Shown here: piece after piece, positions 7,501 through 15,424 of the stretch
How positions within the stretch are numbered: position 1 is the stretch's first letter
Layout of the letters: each line of letters opens with the position of its first letter
Assembly (NCBI RefSeq): GCF_011067745.1
Contig: NZ_JAAMPJ010000021.1
Location: 1-64,000, forward strand
Reading direction: 5' to 3'
DNA from: Lentzea alba
Lineage (GTDB): Bacteria > Actinomycetota > Actinomycetes > Mycobacteriales > Pseudonocardiaceae
DNA length: 64,000 nt
Translations under genes and position numbers: made by a program
The notes under the pieces: model-generated
What the model was told of the DNA's origin: nothing
Seen by the model: the letters and a program-made list of their open reading frames with translations, nothing else
Database searches by the model: none

Positions 7501-10495
7501 CTTCATCGACGAGCTCGTGTACGACGAGCTCAACCGGGTCAAGGAACGCCTGGCGCCGTTCGACAAGGACGACGAGCGGGTCAAGACGCCGGACCGCACG
7601 TTGTACGGCTACGACGAGATCGGCAACCTGGTCGAGACGAGCACACCACCGTCCGCGGGCCAGACCGTCCGCAACGTCACCATCAACTCGTACTTCGACA
7701 ACGGCTGGCTGCGATCGAGCACCGACCCGTGGCAGATCCGCACCGAGTACGACTACGACGCGATGGGCAAACAGACCAAGCGCACGCAGACCGCGGCGGG
7801 CGGTTCCTCGACCCGGACCATGGAGTGGACCTACTACCAGGACGGCAAACTCGCGTCGCGCAAGGACGACGGTGTGCCGGTGGGCAAGGACGTGCTGCTC
7901 GTCGACAACTCCGACCCCGCGACCGAGGTCAAGGGCGAGTGGGCGACCGCCGGCTCCGGCGGCGATCACGAAGGTTACGACTACCGCACGCACTCCGCCG
8001 GTGCGAGCGAGGACTCCTTCACCTGGCGCGCCGACGTGCCCCGCAACGGCACGTACGAGGTGTTCGTCCGCTACGCCAGGTCGGCGACCGCCACGAACGC
8101 CACGTACACCGTCGAGCACGACGGCGGCGCGGAGACCAGGACGATCGACCAGACCCAGCAAACCGGGCAGTGGGTCTCCCTCGGCAGCTACGGCTACACC
8201 GAGGACGCGGTCAAGCGGATCACGCTGTCCGGCCGCGCGAACGGCACTGTGGTCGCCGACGCGGTGAAGCTGGTCCGCGACGGTAGCGGGGAGACCGACA
8301 CCGAGCAGAAGCAGTTCGGTTTCACCTACGACGCCAACGACAAGCTGCGTGAGATGACCGACAGCAGTGCAGGCGCCAAGGTCTCCCGTTATGTCGTCGA
8401 GTACACCGGACTCGACCAGATCAAGAAGGTGCAGGAGATCGGCACCGCCGGCCGGACGACCTCCTACACCTACGACGACGACGGCAACGTCAAGACCAAG
8501 GATCACGACCGTCAGAGCGCGGTCTACGAGTACGACGTGCGCAGTCTGCTGGCGAAGGTCACGACGACCGGCAAGACGCCGGGTGCCACTCCTCAGGTCG
8601 CCACGTTCACCTATGACAAGCGTGAACTGCCGCTCACCGAGACGAAGGCGAACGGCAACAGCGTGTCCTACGAGTACTTCCTCGACGGCAAGCAGCGTCA
8701 TTACACCGAGAAGAAACCGGACGGCACGCTCGTCAACGAGCACACGCTCGAGTACGACGCGAACGGCCAGCGCACCAAGGACATCGCCAAGACGATGAAC
8801 GCCGACAACACCTCGGCGTACCTCGACCGCGTGCTGGCGTACGGGTTCGACCCGGTCAACCGCCTGCGAAAGTCGACGAAGTCCGACCTGTCGGGTCAGG
8901 AGCTGGAGACCGAGTCGTACGTGCACGACGCGAACGGCAACGTCGTCGAGCAGACGGTCGAGGGCAAGACCGCGAAGTTCACCTATGACCGAAACCGCCT
9001 CACCACGTCCACTGTGGACCAGCAGACCGCGACGCACAGCTACGACCCGTTCGGCCGGCTGGACAAGGTGACGGCGAACGGAAAACTCGTCGAGAAGTAC
9101 CGCTACGACGGGTTCGATCGCATCGTCGAGCACCAGAAGCCCAAGCAGGGCAGCGCGGACCGGACGACCGTGACGTTCGCCTACGACCCGCTCGACCGCA
9201 CCACCACACGCACCGAGACGGACAAGACGACCGAGTTCGGTTACCTGGGTCTGTCGTCCGAGGTGCTCACCGAGGAGTCCGGCGGGAAGCTCGAGAAGTC
9301 CTACCAGTACAGCCTCGACGGTCGCCGGCTGTCGCAGACGACCCACGAGGACGACGGGACGACGGAGAACGCCCAGTACGGCTACAACCCGCACACCGAC
9401 GTCGAGCTGCTGACCGACGAGAAGGGTGACTCCAAGGCCACCTACGGCTACACCGCCTACGGCAAGGACGACAAGGAGTCGTTCACCGGCATCGACAAGC
9501 CGGACGCACAGCAACCGGACAAGGAGCCGTACAACTTCTATCGGTTCAACGGCAAGCGGTGGGACAGCACCACCAACGGCTACGACATGGGGTTCCGCGA
9601 CTACGACCCCGGCCTGAACCGGTTTGTCACGCGCGACCAGTACAACGGCGCGCTCGCGGACCTCAACCTCGGCACCAGTCCGTGGACAGGCAACCGTTAC
9701 GCGTTCACCGGCGGCAACCCGATCAGCCGCGTAGAGCTCGACGGCCACTGCTGGGCGTGGGACTGGATCTGCGACACCGGGAGCGCGATCGGCGACGCGG
9801 CGTCGGCGACCGGCGGTGCCATCGCCGACGCGGGTGTGGCGACGTGGAACTTCTTCGGCCAGGTCGGCGGGTTCTCGGTCGGCATCATCGAGGGCGCCGG
9901 CAGCCTGATCGGCGACACGTGGGACTGCGTCTCGGCCATCTTCACCTGCGGTCAGGGCATCGCGGACTTCGCGAGCCTCGCGTGGGACGACCCCGGCGCG
10001 GCAGGCGGCCTGCTCTGGGAGGGGATCACCGAACCGATCGTCGACGACTGGAACCAGGGCAACTACGGCGAGGCGATCGGCCGCGGCGCGTTCTCGATCA
10101 TCGAGGTGATCGCGGGCGGCAAGGGCATCAGCAAGCTCACCAAGATCCGCAAGGGCGACAAGACCCCGGACTCGGGCAAGAAGGACAAGTCAGCCGGGCC
10201 GACGCCCAAGAACTTCAACCTGCAGACCTTGAAGGAGATGTTCGACTCGGGGCAGCTCAAGTACGGCGACGCCACGCCACGACCGGACAGCAACGTGCCC
10301 AACGCGTCCGACAGCGAACTGCTCGACATCGCCAGGAACCCGCGCAACCCGGATGAGCAAATCAAGATCAACCGCAACTCCGACGGCACGATGACCGTGA
10401 TCCAGGGCAACCAGCGGCTGTACAACCTCCTGGACCGCGCTGGACAGGGCAGGATCGGGTACAACGAGGAGATTCCGCTGTGGGGCTTCTGGTGA
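4586..10495 (+). CDS. Secreted giant RHS/YD-repeat protein with a variable C-terminal (toxin-like) tip
   Basis: 1969 residues from the ATG at 4586, chosen for its GGGGGA site 6 nt upstream and the signal peptide that follows at once (hydrophobic about 6-22, then an Ala-rich cleavage region). TTG 4469 is an alternative. Residues ~215-400 form the entry to the RHS shell (FYQYNGVTAGGGWTANVNQY and NGWSLTTSSLHRLG). Dozens of YD repeats follow (GYDKLNRLISTTNSDGKTST, YTYDDDGNV and others). Residues ~1100-1230 interrupt them with a golvesin-like beta-sandwich domain. The conserved RHS core ends around 1650-1720 (YRFNGKRWD, GFRDYDPGLNRFVTRDQYNG, NRYAFTGGNPISRVELDGH). Beyond it, ~250 residues differ in style: Gly/Ala-rich hydrophobic helices, then a hydrophilic end. 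That architecture is typical of polymorphic toxins. The last 60 residues (TVIQGNQRLYNLLDRAGQG and EEIP) faintly resemble a ParB-type nuclease fold. Toxin activity is inferred. Confidence 0.88.
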   Translation: MAKVRHFGIFATVLSLIATLPAITPATAAAAPARAELTTRVTCVPPPPLVAAKTAASAPAPRQPQAADDSSPTYSAPLTPQRMIPGEEHLVAVELTNTTAKPWPKSAFVLSYHWKLPDGTDYTRPSNRVETALPGDVAPGQKITVNARVKAPVEVDLGNQRDEFVLAWDLRSRDTGKWLSETDQVPPLSQPVTAEHPTSDQLGLEKFYQYNGVTAGGGWTANVNQYSGNAVIGLNALSNPGRGFSSFVRLTYNSLDNSNSYLGNGWSLTTSSLHRLGSPLQFHVPLLGDPRYPSKITLVDGDGTSHLFELNKNGSNDKKRWTYDNPAGVHLHLRRTESDDKSRTWVMTRPDSTETFFDGDGYQTALRDKNGNELKFTYARSSHGNRNTGVLTEITDATGRRVLSLDYYQRGDDFFSFVGDVKVLGHDLLNTSIIDQVRSITDVSGRRITFAYSDKGQLREVVDGAGTPGQKVYGLFYADPSDHDAKLVRINDALGHGTQVKYFTDPSDRVRRHRAQSFVDRRGNSTTFDYATGGESSINSTVIDANGNSTKLVMDGFGRPVKHTNAKNEVTDLAWDADNNVRLLREHNGATSTWSYDQKTGYPLEIKDAEAAVHNTAPTKLTYRTGLDGHTAELATKTSAEGRKWTFDQDDRGNLISVTDPKGFVTKYTYDEFGQLLTSTDANDHKTTFSDYDPVGYPRRTVDPLGCATTVSYDSVGNVVSSTDARQKTSTYTYDVFSRPAGSKTPVDADTGRFTVTPGPRYDQNDNVLSSTASNGAVTTAVYDAMDRVSAVTAPKDTATSEAKVSTFEYDPVGNLVRGVSPKGTLTRDNPDDFATRYGYDKLNRLISTTNSDGKTSTVEYDVVGNVVATVSPLGKKIRAELDLNHRVRKTIDAAGNTTTTDYDRDNNVVATVDQDGNRTTMRLDERAAVTEISVPHADGVQRVTKFEYDKVGNRTKTISPKGVDTQDDADDFIDELVYDELNRVKERLAPFDKDDERVKTPDRTLYGYDEIGNLVETSTPPSAGQTVRNVTINSYFDNGWLRSSTDPWQIRTEYDYDAMGKQTKRTQTAAGGSSTRTMEWTYYQDGKLASRKDDGVPVGKDVLLVDNSDPATEVKGEWATAGSGGDHEGYDYRTHSAGASEDSFTWRADVPRNGTYEVFVRYARSATATNATYTVEHDGGAETRTIDQTQQTGQWVSLGSYGYTEDAVKRITLSGRANGTVVADAVKLVRDGSGETDTEQKQFGFTYDANDKLREMTDSSAGAKVSRYVVEYTGLDQIKKVQEIGTAGRTTSYTYDDDGNVKTKDHDRQSAVYEYDVRSLLAKVTTTGKTPGATPQVATFTYDKRELPLTETKANGNSVSYEYFLDGKQRHYTEKKPDGTLVNEHTLEYDANGQRTKDIAKTMNADNTSAYLDRVLAYGFDPVNRLRKSTKSDLSGQELETESYVHDANGNVVEQTVEGKTAKFTYDRNRLTTSTVDQQTATHSYDPFGRLDKVTANGKLVEKYRYDGFDRIVEHQKPKQGSADRTTVTFAYDPLDRTTTRTETDKTTEFGYLGLSSEVLTEESGGKLEKSYQYSLDGRRLSQTTHEDDGTTENAQYGYNPHTDVELLTDEKGDSKATYGYTAYGKDDKESFTGIDKPDAQQPDKEPYNFYRFNGKRWDSTTNGYDMGFRDYDPGLNRFVTRDQYNGALADLNLGTSPWTGNRYAFTGGNPISRVELDGHCWAWDWICDTGSAIGDAASATGGAIADAGVATWNFFGQVGGFSVGIIEGAGSLIGDTWDCVSAIFTCGQGIADFASLAWDDPGAAGGLLWEGITEPIVDDWNQGNYGEAIGRGAFSIIEVIAGGKGISKLTKIRKGDKTPDSGKKDKSAGPTPKNFNLQTLKEMFDSGQLKYGDATPRPDSNVPNASDSELLDIARNPRNPDEQIKINRNSDGTMTVIQGNQRLYNLLDRAGQGRIGYNEEIPLWGFW

Positions 10496-10524
10496 CGGCA
10501 CCGATGACGAGGACGGAAGAGTTC

Positions 10525-10932
10525 ATGAGCATTCGCCGATGGCTGGCGAACCTGCTGCGGGCGGATGATCCCGATCTGCGCACCCTGACTCGCGAACGGC
10601 TGGCGGAGCTGCGCGAGATCGCCAAATCGCGCGGGTACACCGGGCGGGCCTGGCGTGACGGCGAGGACTACGAGATCAACGAGTCCGCGTTCGTCTGGCT
10701 GCAGGTAGGTGACGACATCGGCGACGGCGTGGTGGTGTGCAACCTCGTCGTGTCGCAGACCGAGTTCACCGGCCGCAGGCCCACGGGCACCTCGATCCGG
10801 CGGCACACGCTGCACGTGCACCAGGACGAGCTGGGGACGCTGACCCGAGCCACCGCCGAGCAGGCCCGACACGCCTACTTCGTGCTGCAGGCCTCGGTTC
10901 CGTTGAACCGTGACGAGGCCGAACCCTGGTGA
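10525..10932 (+). CDS. Hypothetical protein, candidate immunity partner of the RHS tip
   Basis: 135 residues from the ATG at 10525, with GGAAGA about 5 nt upstream. An in-frame ATG at 10504 would add seven residues but has a poorer site. I do not recognise the family. It is soluble, mixed alpha/beta, with an N-terminal helix-rich part (WLANLLRADDPDLRTLTRER) and a central beta-rich part (AFVWLQVGDDIGDGVVVCNL). It has no signal peptide or membrane helix, so it is cytoplasmic. It starts 29 nt after the RHS stop and is the last gene before a strong terminator. This is the usual position of an immunity gene beside a polymorphic toxin, and that assignment is inferred from position only. Confidence 0.6.
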   Translation: MSIRRWLANLLRADDPDLRTLTRERLAELREIAKSRGYTGRAWRDGEDYEINESAFVWLQVGDDIGDGVVVCNLVVSQTEFTGRRPTGTSIRRHTLHVHQDELGTLTRATAEQARHAYFVLQASVPLNRDEAEPW

Positions 10933-10975
10933 CGGCGAGGGCTCCCTGCTCGTGAGCAGGGAGCCCTCGCCGTCA
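10930..10975. terminator. Bidirectional terminator between convergent genes
   Basis: A perfect 21-bp stem (10930-10950 with 10955-10975) and a 4-nt loop, starting at the stop codon of the gene before it and ending 8 bp from the stop of the convergent MFS gene. No T-run follows. The stem is long enough to serve both directions. Confidence 0.85.
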
Positions 10976-10982
10976 CAGACGG

Positions 10983-12530
10983 TCAGTGACCCGCGGCCAT
11001 CTCCGCTGCCAGCCGGTCGTCGCCGCTCTGCTCCTTGAGCGGCTTCTCCTTGATGAACATCACCGCCAGCATGGCCAGCACCGCGAACGGCGCGCCCACC
11101 AGGAAGATCTCCGCGGTCGCCGTCGCGTAGATGTCGGCGATCACGGCCTTGACCTCCGGCGGCAGCACCGAGATGTCCGGCACCTGGCTGCCACCGTCGC
11201 CGCCCAGCGGGCCGAACTTCTCGGCGGCGAGCGACGAGACCTTGCTCGCCAGCACCGCGCCCAGCGCCGAGACACCGATCGCGCCGCCCAGTGAGCGGAA
11301 GAACGTCAGGGTCGACGTGGTGGCGCCCAGGTCCTTGGCCGGCACGTCGTTCTGCGCGGCCAGCACCAGGTTCTGCATCATCAGGCCGACGCCGACGCCG
11401 AGCACGAACATGTGCACGGACACCATGAACACGGTGGTCTGGGCGGAAATCGTGGACAGCAGCAACATGCCGCCGACCATGATCACGCCACCGGACACCA
11501 GGAAGGCCTTCCACCTGCCGTACTTCGTGATCATCTGACCGGCGACGGTCGACGAGATCAGCAGGCCGAAGATCAGCGGCAGGCCGAGCAGACCAGCCTG
11601 GGTCGGCGTCTTGCCGAGCGCCAGCTGGAAGTACTGCGAGAGGAACACCGTGCCGCCGAACATCGCGACGCCGACCAGCGCGCTGGCGATGGTGGCCAGC
11701 GAGACCGTGCGGTTGCGGAAGATCGACAGCGGCACGATCGGGTCGTGCGCGGTGGCCTCGACGCGGACGGCCGCCGCCAGCAGCAGGACGCCCAGCGTCA
11801 CCAGGCCCGCGGTCCAGCCCGACGCCCACTCGAACTTCTGCCCGGCGAGCGACGACCAGATCAGCAGCGTCGAGACGCCGGACACGATCAGGACCGCACC
11901 CAGGTAGTCGATCTTCGTTTCCCGCTTCACCACGACCGGCAGGTGCAGGGTGCGCTGGAGCAGGTACATCGCGGCGAGGGTGAACGGGATGCCGATGAAG
12001 AAGCACCAGCGCCAGCCCAGCCACGAGGTGTCGACGAGCAGGCCGCCGATCAGCGGGCCCGCGACGGTGCCGACGCCGAACACGGCGCCGAACATGCCCG
12101 AGTACTTGCCGAGCTCACGCGGCGGGATCATCGCGGCCATCACGACCGTGGCGAGCGCCGTGACGCCACCGGCGCCCAGGCCCTGCACGATGCGGCTGAC
12201 GATGAGCATCTCGATGTTCTGCGAGAAGCCCGCGATCAGCGAGCCGGCGACGAACAGGCTCAGCGACGCCTGGATCAGCAGCTTGCGGTTGTAGAGGTCG
12301 GCGAGCTTGCCCCACAACGGCACGGTCGCCGTCATCGCGAGCAGCTCGACGGTGACGATCCACGCGAAGATCGACTGCGAGCCCTTCAGCTCGGCGACGA
12401 TCCGCGGCAGCGCGGTCGAGACGATGGTGCCGGCCAGGATCGAGACGAACATGCCCATCATCAGGCCCCACATGGCCTGCACGACGTCGCGTCTGCTGTG
12501 GATTGGTGCCGCTTCGGTCTCGGTGCTCAT
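10983..12530 (-). CDS. MFS multidrug exporter, DHA2 (14-helix, EmrB/QacA) family
   Basis: 515 residues with 14 predicted membrane helices. Recognisable elements are the motif A-like loop GKLADLYNRK after helix 2, the drug-antiporter motif C region (GAVFGVGTVAGPLIGG) in helix 5, and PLIFGLLISSTVAGQ in the second half. Such transporters expel hydrophobic drugs or secondary metabolites by proton antiport at the cytoplasmic membrane. Its ATG overlaps the stop of the upstream tetR gene by 4 bp, so both come from one message and the repressor probably controls pump production. The substrate is unknown. The C-terminal cytoplasmic tail is about 30 residues and hydrophilic. Confidence 0.92.
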   Translation of the reverse strand: MSTETEAAPIHSRRDVVQAMWGLMMGMFVSILAGTIVSTALPRIVAELKGSQSIFAWIVTVELLAMTATVPLWGKLADLYNRKLLIQASLSLFVAGSLIAGFSQNIEMLIVSRIVQGLGAGGVTALATVVMAAMIPPRELGKYSGMFGAVFGVGTVAGPLIGGLLVDTSWLGWRWCFFIGIPFTLAAMYLLQRTLHLPVVVKRETKIDYLGAVLIVSGVSTLLIWSSLAGQKFEWASGWTAGLVTLGVLLLAAAVRVEATAHDPIVPLSIFRNRTVSLATIASALVGVAMFGGTVFLSQYFQLALGKTPTQAGLLGLPLIFGLLISSTVAGQMITKYGRWKAFLVSGGVIMVGGMLLLSTISAQTTVFMVSVHMFVLGVGVGLMMQNLVLAAQNDVPAKDLGATTSTLTFFRSLGGAIGVSALGAVLASKVSSLAAEKFGPLGGDGGSQVPDISVLPPEVKAVIADIYATATAEIFLVGAPFAVLAMLAVMFIKEKPLKEQSGDDRLAAEMAAGH

Positions 12531-13153
12531 GATCCCCCTTCGTGGTGGTGCTTCGGCACGTGAGCCAGCCCGGTGCCGAACAGGTCGAACGCTTCGCTGA
12601 CCAGGTCACCCAACGCGACGTCGTCGTCGACGGCCCAGCGAGTTACCGCGCAGCGGAACGCGGCGCTGCCGGCCGCCACCAGCAGGCGCGGGTACAGGTG
12701 CGCCTCGGGCAGCCCGGCTCGCCGCCCCACCGCGTCCGCGAGCAGCTGCTCGTACTGCGCGCTGTTGGCGAACGCGCGGACCAGCAGGTCCGGCCGCTGC
12801 ATCAGGACTTCCTTGCGCAGCAGCCACAGGTCGCGGGCGTTGTTCAGCTCGTCGGTGATCTCGGCGAGCACCGACCGCCGGTACGCCTCGAACGGCGAGA
12901 CCTCGTCCGGCGCGGCCAGGACGCGCTCGGCCATGCGCGGACCCGCCTCGGGGTCCGCGCCGATCAGCGCCTCGTCCTTGCTCGCGAAGTAGTTGAAGAA
13001 GGTGCGCACCGAGACGTCGGCCTCGGCGGCGATCTCCTCAACGGTGACGTGGTCGTAGCCCCTCTCGGCGGAAAGACGCACGGTCGCCCGCTCGAGCGCG
13101 GCACGCGTGCGGCGCTTCTTGCGGTCGCGCAGGCTCTCCCCCGGCTGGTTCAC
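12527..13153 (-). CDS. TetR-family repressor of the adjacent efflux pump
   Basis: 208 residues from a GTG at 13153. The frame is open further upstream, but that part overlaps the preceding gene and is not protein-like. The N-terminal helix-turn-helix is classical: RAALERATVRLSAERGYDHV, VEEIAAEADVSVRTFFNYFA, SKDEALI. The C-terminal ligand-binding domain is variable, as expected. It is first in the operon and overlaps the MFS gene by ATGA, so it likely represses both itself and the pump until a ligand binds. A 15-bp palindrome 23 bp upstream is a plausible operator. Its HTH resembles that of the TetR protein encoded at 30981, so the two may be paralogues. Confidence 0.9.
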   Translation of the reverse strand: MNQPGESLRDRKKRRTRAALERATVRLSAERGYDHVTVEEIAAEADVSVRTFFNYFASKDEALIGADPEAGPRMAERVLAAPDEVSPFEAYRRSVLAEITDELNNARDLWLLRKEVLMQRPDLLVRAFANSAQYEQLLADAVGRRAGLPEAHLYPRLLVAAGSAAFRCAVTRWAVDDDVALGDLVSEAFDLFGTGLAHVPKHHHEGGS

Positions 13154-13175
13154 ACGGGAAGAGTACAGGATCGTT

Positions 13176-13190
13176 TTGCAGTCACTGCAA
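13176..13190 (-). promoter_or_regulatory. Candidate TetR operator overlapping the promoter
   Basis: TTGCAGTCACTGCAA is a perfect 7-1-7 palindrome. On the minus strand its TTGCAG could serve as the -35 hexamer, with TGTACT 17 nt further as -10, so a bound repressor would block RNA polymerase. A further half-site TTTGCAG lies next to it at 13192-13198. The link to the adjacent tetR gene is an inference from position. Confidence 0.6.
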
Positions 13191-13226
13191 GTTTGCAGAT
13201 TGTGAAGTGCGTCTCGCGGAGAGTGG

Positions 13227-13979
13227 CTACGACCAGGGCGTCTTCGGCTTCGCCTGGAGTTCGCCGTCGACGAAGAGGTCGACGCGCTCGCTGTAGAAGC
13301 ACGCGAGCCCGGCGACCTTCTGGCTCTCCGGCAGCGGTGACCGGTAGATCCACACGAGGTCCTCGTGCACAACGCCGTTCACCTCGACCGACCAGTACGT
13401 GGCCGTGCCCTTGTAGGGACACTGCGTCTGCGTGTCCGACGGCCTGAGCAGATCGAATCGAACATCGCTCAAGGGCAGGTAGTACCGCGGTGGAAGGCTC
13501 GTCTCGAACAGGATGCGCGGCTGCGACGACGCCGCCAGCGTCACCCCGTCCAGCGCCACCCGCACGTGCCGTGAGCTGCCCAGTACGTCCACGCGCTTGT
13601 ACGGGTCACGGGGGTGCACGTAGATGGGCTCGTCCTCTTCGAGCCACTCCTGCATCGCCGCGAACTCGAACCGGACGAGGTCCCGCAGTTCCTCGATCGG
13701 TGAGTCCGCGTAGACCAGCGCCGCGCCCTCGGCCGTGCCTCCCGCCGTGACGACGTCGTGGATCACGCCGTCACCCCTGCTCGGCGAGTGCTTGACCTCC
13801 CCCGTCGGCTTCAGCTCGGCGCGGACGGACGAAAGCGGCAGGTAGTAGGCCGGGTAGTACGGGATCTCCCAGACCAACCGCGGCGAGGTCGTGTCCGCGA
13901 CCAGCTCGCCACCGAAGTACGTGCGCACCCGCTTCGCCGAGTGCTCGACGCGCACCGAACCACGCTGCTCGTTACCCAT
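13227..13979 (-). CDS. Protein with two DUF427 domains
   Basis: 250 residues from the ATG at 13979; no clear Shine-Dalgarno site is visible, and a TTG at 13991 would add four residues. Two DUF427 (NTP_transf_9-like beta-barrel) domains occur in tandem, about residues 8-115 and 130-240. The first contains RVRTYFGGELVADTTSPRLV and PAYYLPLSSVRAEL. The second contains RILFETSLPPRYYLPLSDVR and the CPYKGTATYW signature with its conserved Cys and Lys. The first copy has lost that Cys (SPSRGDG). DUF427 has no settled biochemical function. It lies 40 nt downstream of the prs-like gene on the same strand and may share its transcript. Confidence 0.85.
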   Translation of the reverse strand: MGNEQRGSVRVEHSAKRVRTYFGGELVADTTSPRLVWEIPYYPAYYLPLSSVRAELKPTGEVKHSPSRGDGVIHDVVTAGGTAEGAALVYADSPIEELRDLVRFEFAAMQEWLEEDEPIYVHPRDPYKRVDVLGSSRHVRVALDGVTLAASSQPRILFETSLPPRYYLPLSDVRFDLLRPSDTQTQCPYKGTATYWSVEVNGVVHEDLVWIYRSPLPESQKVAGLACFYSERVDLFVDGELQAKPKTPWS

Positions 13980-14019
13980 GTCACAGCACAACGCGGCGCG
14001 GCCGGGCAGACTTCCCCGG

Positions 14020-15003
14020 TCAGGCGTTCCCGTCGAACAGGCTGGTCACCGACCCGTCCTCGAAGACCTCCTGGATCGCCCGCGCGAGCAGCGGCGCGAT
14101 GCTCAGCACGGTCAGGCCGGGGAACCGCTTCTCGTGCGGGATCGGCAGGGTGTCGGTGAGGATCACCTCGCGCGCCTTGCTCGCGACGAGCCGGTCGTAG
14201 GCGTCGCCCGACAGCACACCGTGCGTGGCGACGAGAACGACGTCCTTCGCACCCTGCTCCAGCAGCTGCCGCGCCGCCGTCGTGCTCGTCATCGCCGTGT
14301 CGATCATGTCGTCGACCACGATGCACGTGCGTCCCTCGACGTCACCCACAACTCGGTTGGCCATGATCTCGTTGGGCCGCAACGGGTCCCGCGTCTTGTG
14401 GATGAACGCGATCGGGCAGCCGCCCAGCAGGTCGGCCCACTTCTCGGCGAGCCGGGTGCGGCCCGCGTCCGGCGAGACGATCGCGAGGTTCTCGCCCTGG
14501 TAGTGCGCGCGGACGTGGTCGGTGAGCAGCCACATCGCGTGCAGGTGGTCCACCGGGCCGTCGAAGAAGCCCTGCGCCTGCGCGGTGTGCAGGTCGACGG
14601 TCACGATGCGGTCGGCGCCGGCGGTTTTGAACATGTTCGCGACGAGCCGAGCCGAAATGGGTTCACGTCCGGCGTACTTGCGGTCCTGCCGCGCGTACGG
14701 GTACGAGGGCACCACCGCGGTGATCCGCTTGGCCGAGGCGCGCTTGAGGGCGTCGACCATCAGCAGCTGTTCGATCAGCCAGTCGTTGACCGGCGCCGTG
14801 TGGCTCTGCATCACGAACGCGTCCGCGCCGCGCACCGATTCCTCGAACCGCACGAAGATCTCGCCGCTCGCGAAGTCGTAGGCCGCCTGCGGGGTGATCG
14901 CGGTACCGAGGTGCTTGGCCACCGCCTCCGCCAGTTCCGGGTGCGCCCTGCCGGTGAGCAGGATGAGCTGCCGTTTGGCTACGCCCGGTTTGCCGCTGAC
15001 CAT
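14020..15003 (-). CDS. prs: Ribose-phosphate pyrophosphokinase-like protein (Prs family) with altered loops
   Basis: 327 residues from the ATG at 15003, which has GGAG 8 nt upstream; an ATG at 15018 is also possible. The order of family motifs is right: EIFVRFEESVRG, the ATP-loop PYARQDRK, and VTVDLHTAQAQGFFDGPVDH, whose His is the metal and phosphate ligand region. The fold is therefore a PRPP synthetase, making PRPP from ribose-5-phosphate and ATP. Two normally strict regions differ. The ribose-phosphate loop reads SPDAGRTR where SPDxGGVxRA is usual. The PRPP loop reads VDDMIDTAMT where VDDxIDTgGT is usual. It may be an accessory or altered-activity paralogue rather than the housekeeping enzyme. 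Confidence 0.82.
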   Translation of the reverse strand: MVSGKPGVAKRQLILLTGRAHPELAEAVAKHLGTAITPQAAYDFASGEIFVRFEESVRGADAFVMQSHTAPVNDWLIEQLLMVDALKRASAKRITAVVPSYPYARQDRKYAGREPISARLVANMFKTAGADRIVTVDLHTAQAQGFFDGPVDHLHAMWLLTDHVRAHYQGENLAIVSPDAGRTRLAEKWADLLGGCPIAFIHKTRDPLRPNEIMANRVVGDVEGRTCIVVDDMIDTAMTSTTAARQLLEQGAKDVVLVATHGVLSGDAYDRLVASKAREVILTDTLPIPHEKRFPGLTVLSIAPLLARAIQEVFEDGSVTSLFDGNA

Positions 15004-15424
15004 CGTCACGCTCCACATCCGTCCGGCGATGAGCCCGATCGTTCAGCATTGCGGCGAGATCAGGCAACGTCGTGTCCGCCCGATGAGATTCCACGTTGCG
15101 GGGGAAATTGAAGTAATCACATCGGGCACCACACAGGTGGTCACATACCAGGTACGGACTCGCACCCTGGGTATAGATCGGCTGATTCAGATTCACCTCT
15201 TGGGGTATGTCGAGTGTGATTTCTTGATCAGCGTGCTGGAGGCGTCAATGAGCATGCCTACCCTCCACCCATGCCTGAAGAACAGGACGCGCCCGGACCG
15301 ACACCGTCAGCGCCCCCACCGAGCCCGGTCGTGATGAGCACTCCCATCCACGACCAGCTGGCCGACAGGTTGGGAGTTCGCCAAAAGCATCGACGGCCGG
15401 ATTGACAGCGGATAGGAAGACCGC
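15004..15424. other. Intergenic region of lower GC with one tiny open frame
   Basis: About 420 bp between the divergent prs-like and peptidase genes, noticeably richer in A and T (15090-15250) than its surroundings, as expected for promoters in both directions. A 44-codon frame starts at ATG 15271 and stops at 15403-15405 (Pro/Ala-rich, then IHDQLADRLGVRQKHRRPD). It has no ribosome-binding site, so I regard it as possible but unsupported. I could not fix a -10/-35 pair with confidence. Confidence 0.4.

Noticed and set aside
7463-9748. Long open frame (761 codons) on the minus strand inside the RHS gene
   Set aside because: Antisense shadow of a repetitive high-GC gene: Val/Arg/Leu-rich, no motifs, and the plus-strand RHS protein is unmistakable.
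14663-15196. Minus-strand frame with a less GC-biased start (opens at a GTG near 15196)
   Set aside because: Only the first ~50 codons are unusual, and they coincide with the A/T-richer promoter region. The rest is a frame-shifted shadow of the prs-like gene.
15271-15405. 44-codon gene before the first TAP peptidase
   Set aside because: No ribosome-binding site and no recognisable similarity; listed only as part of the intergenic region.
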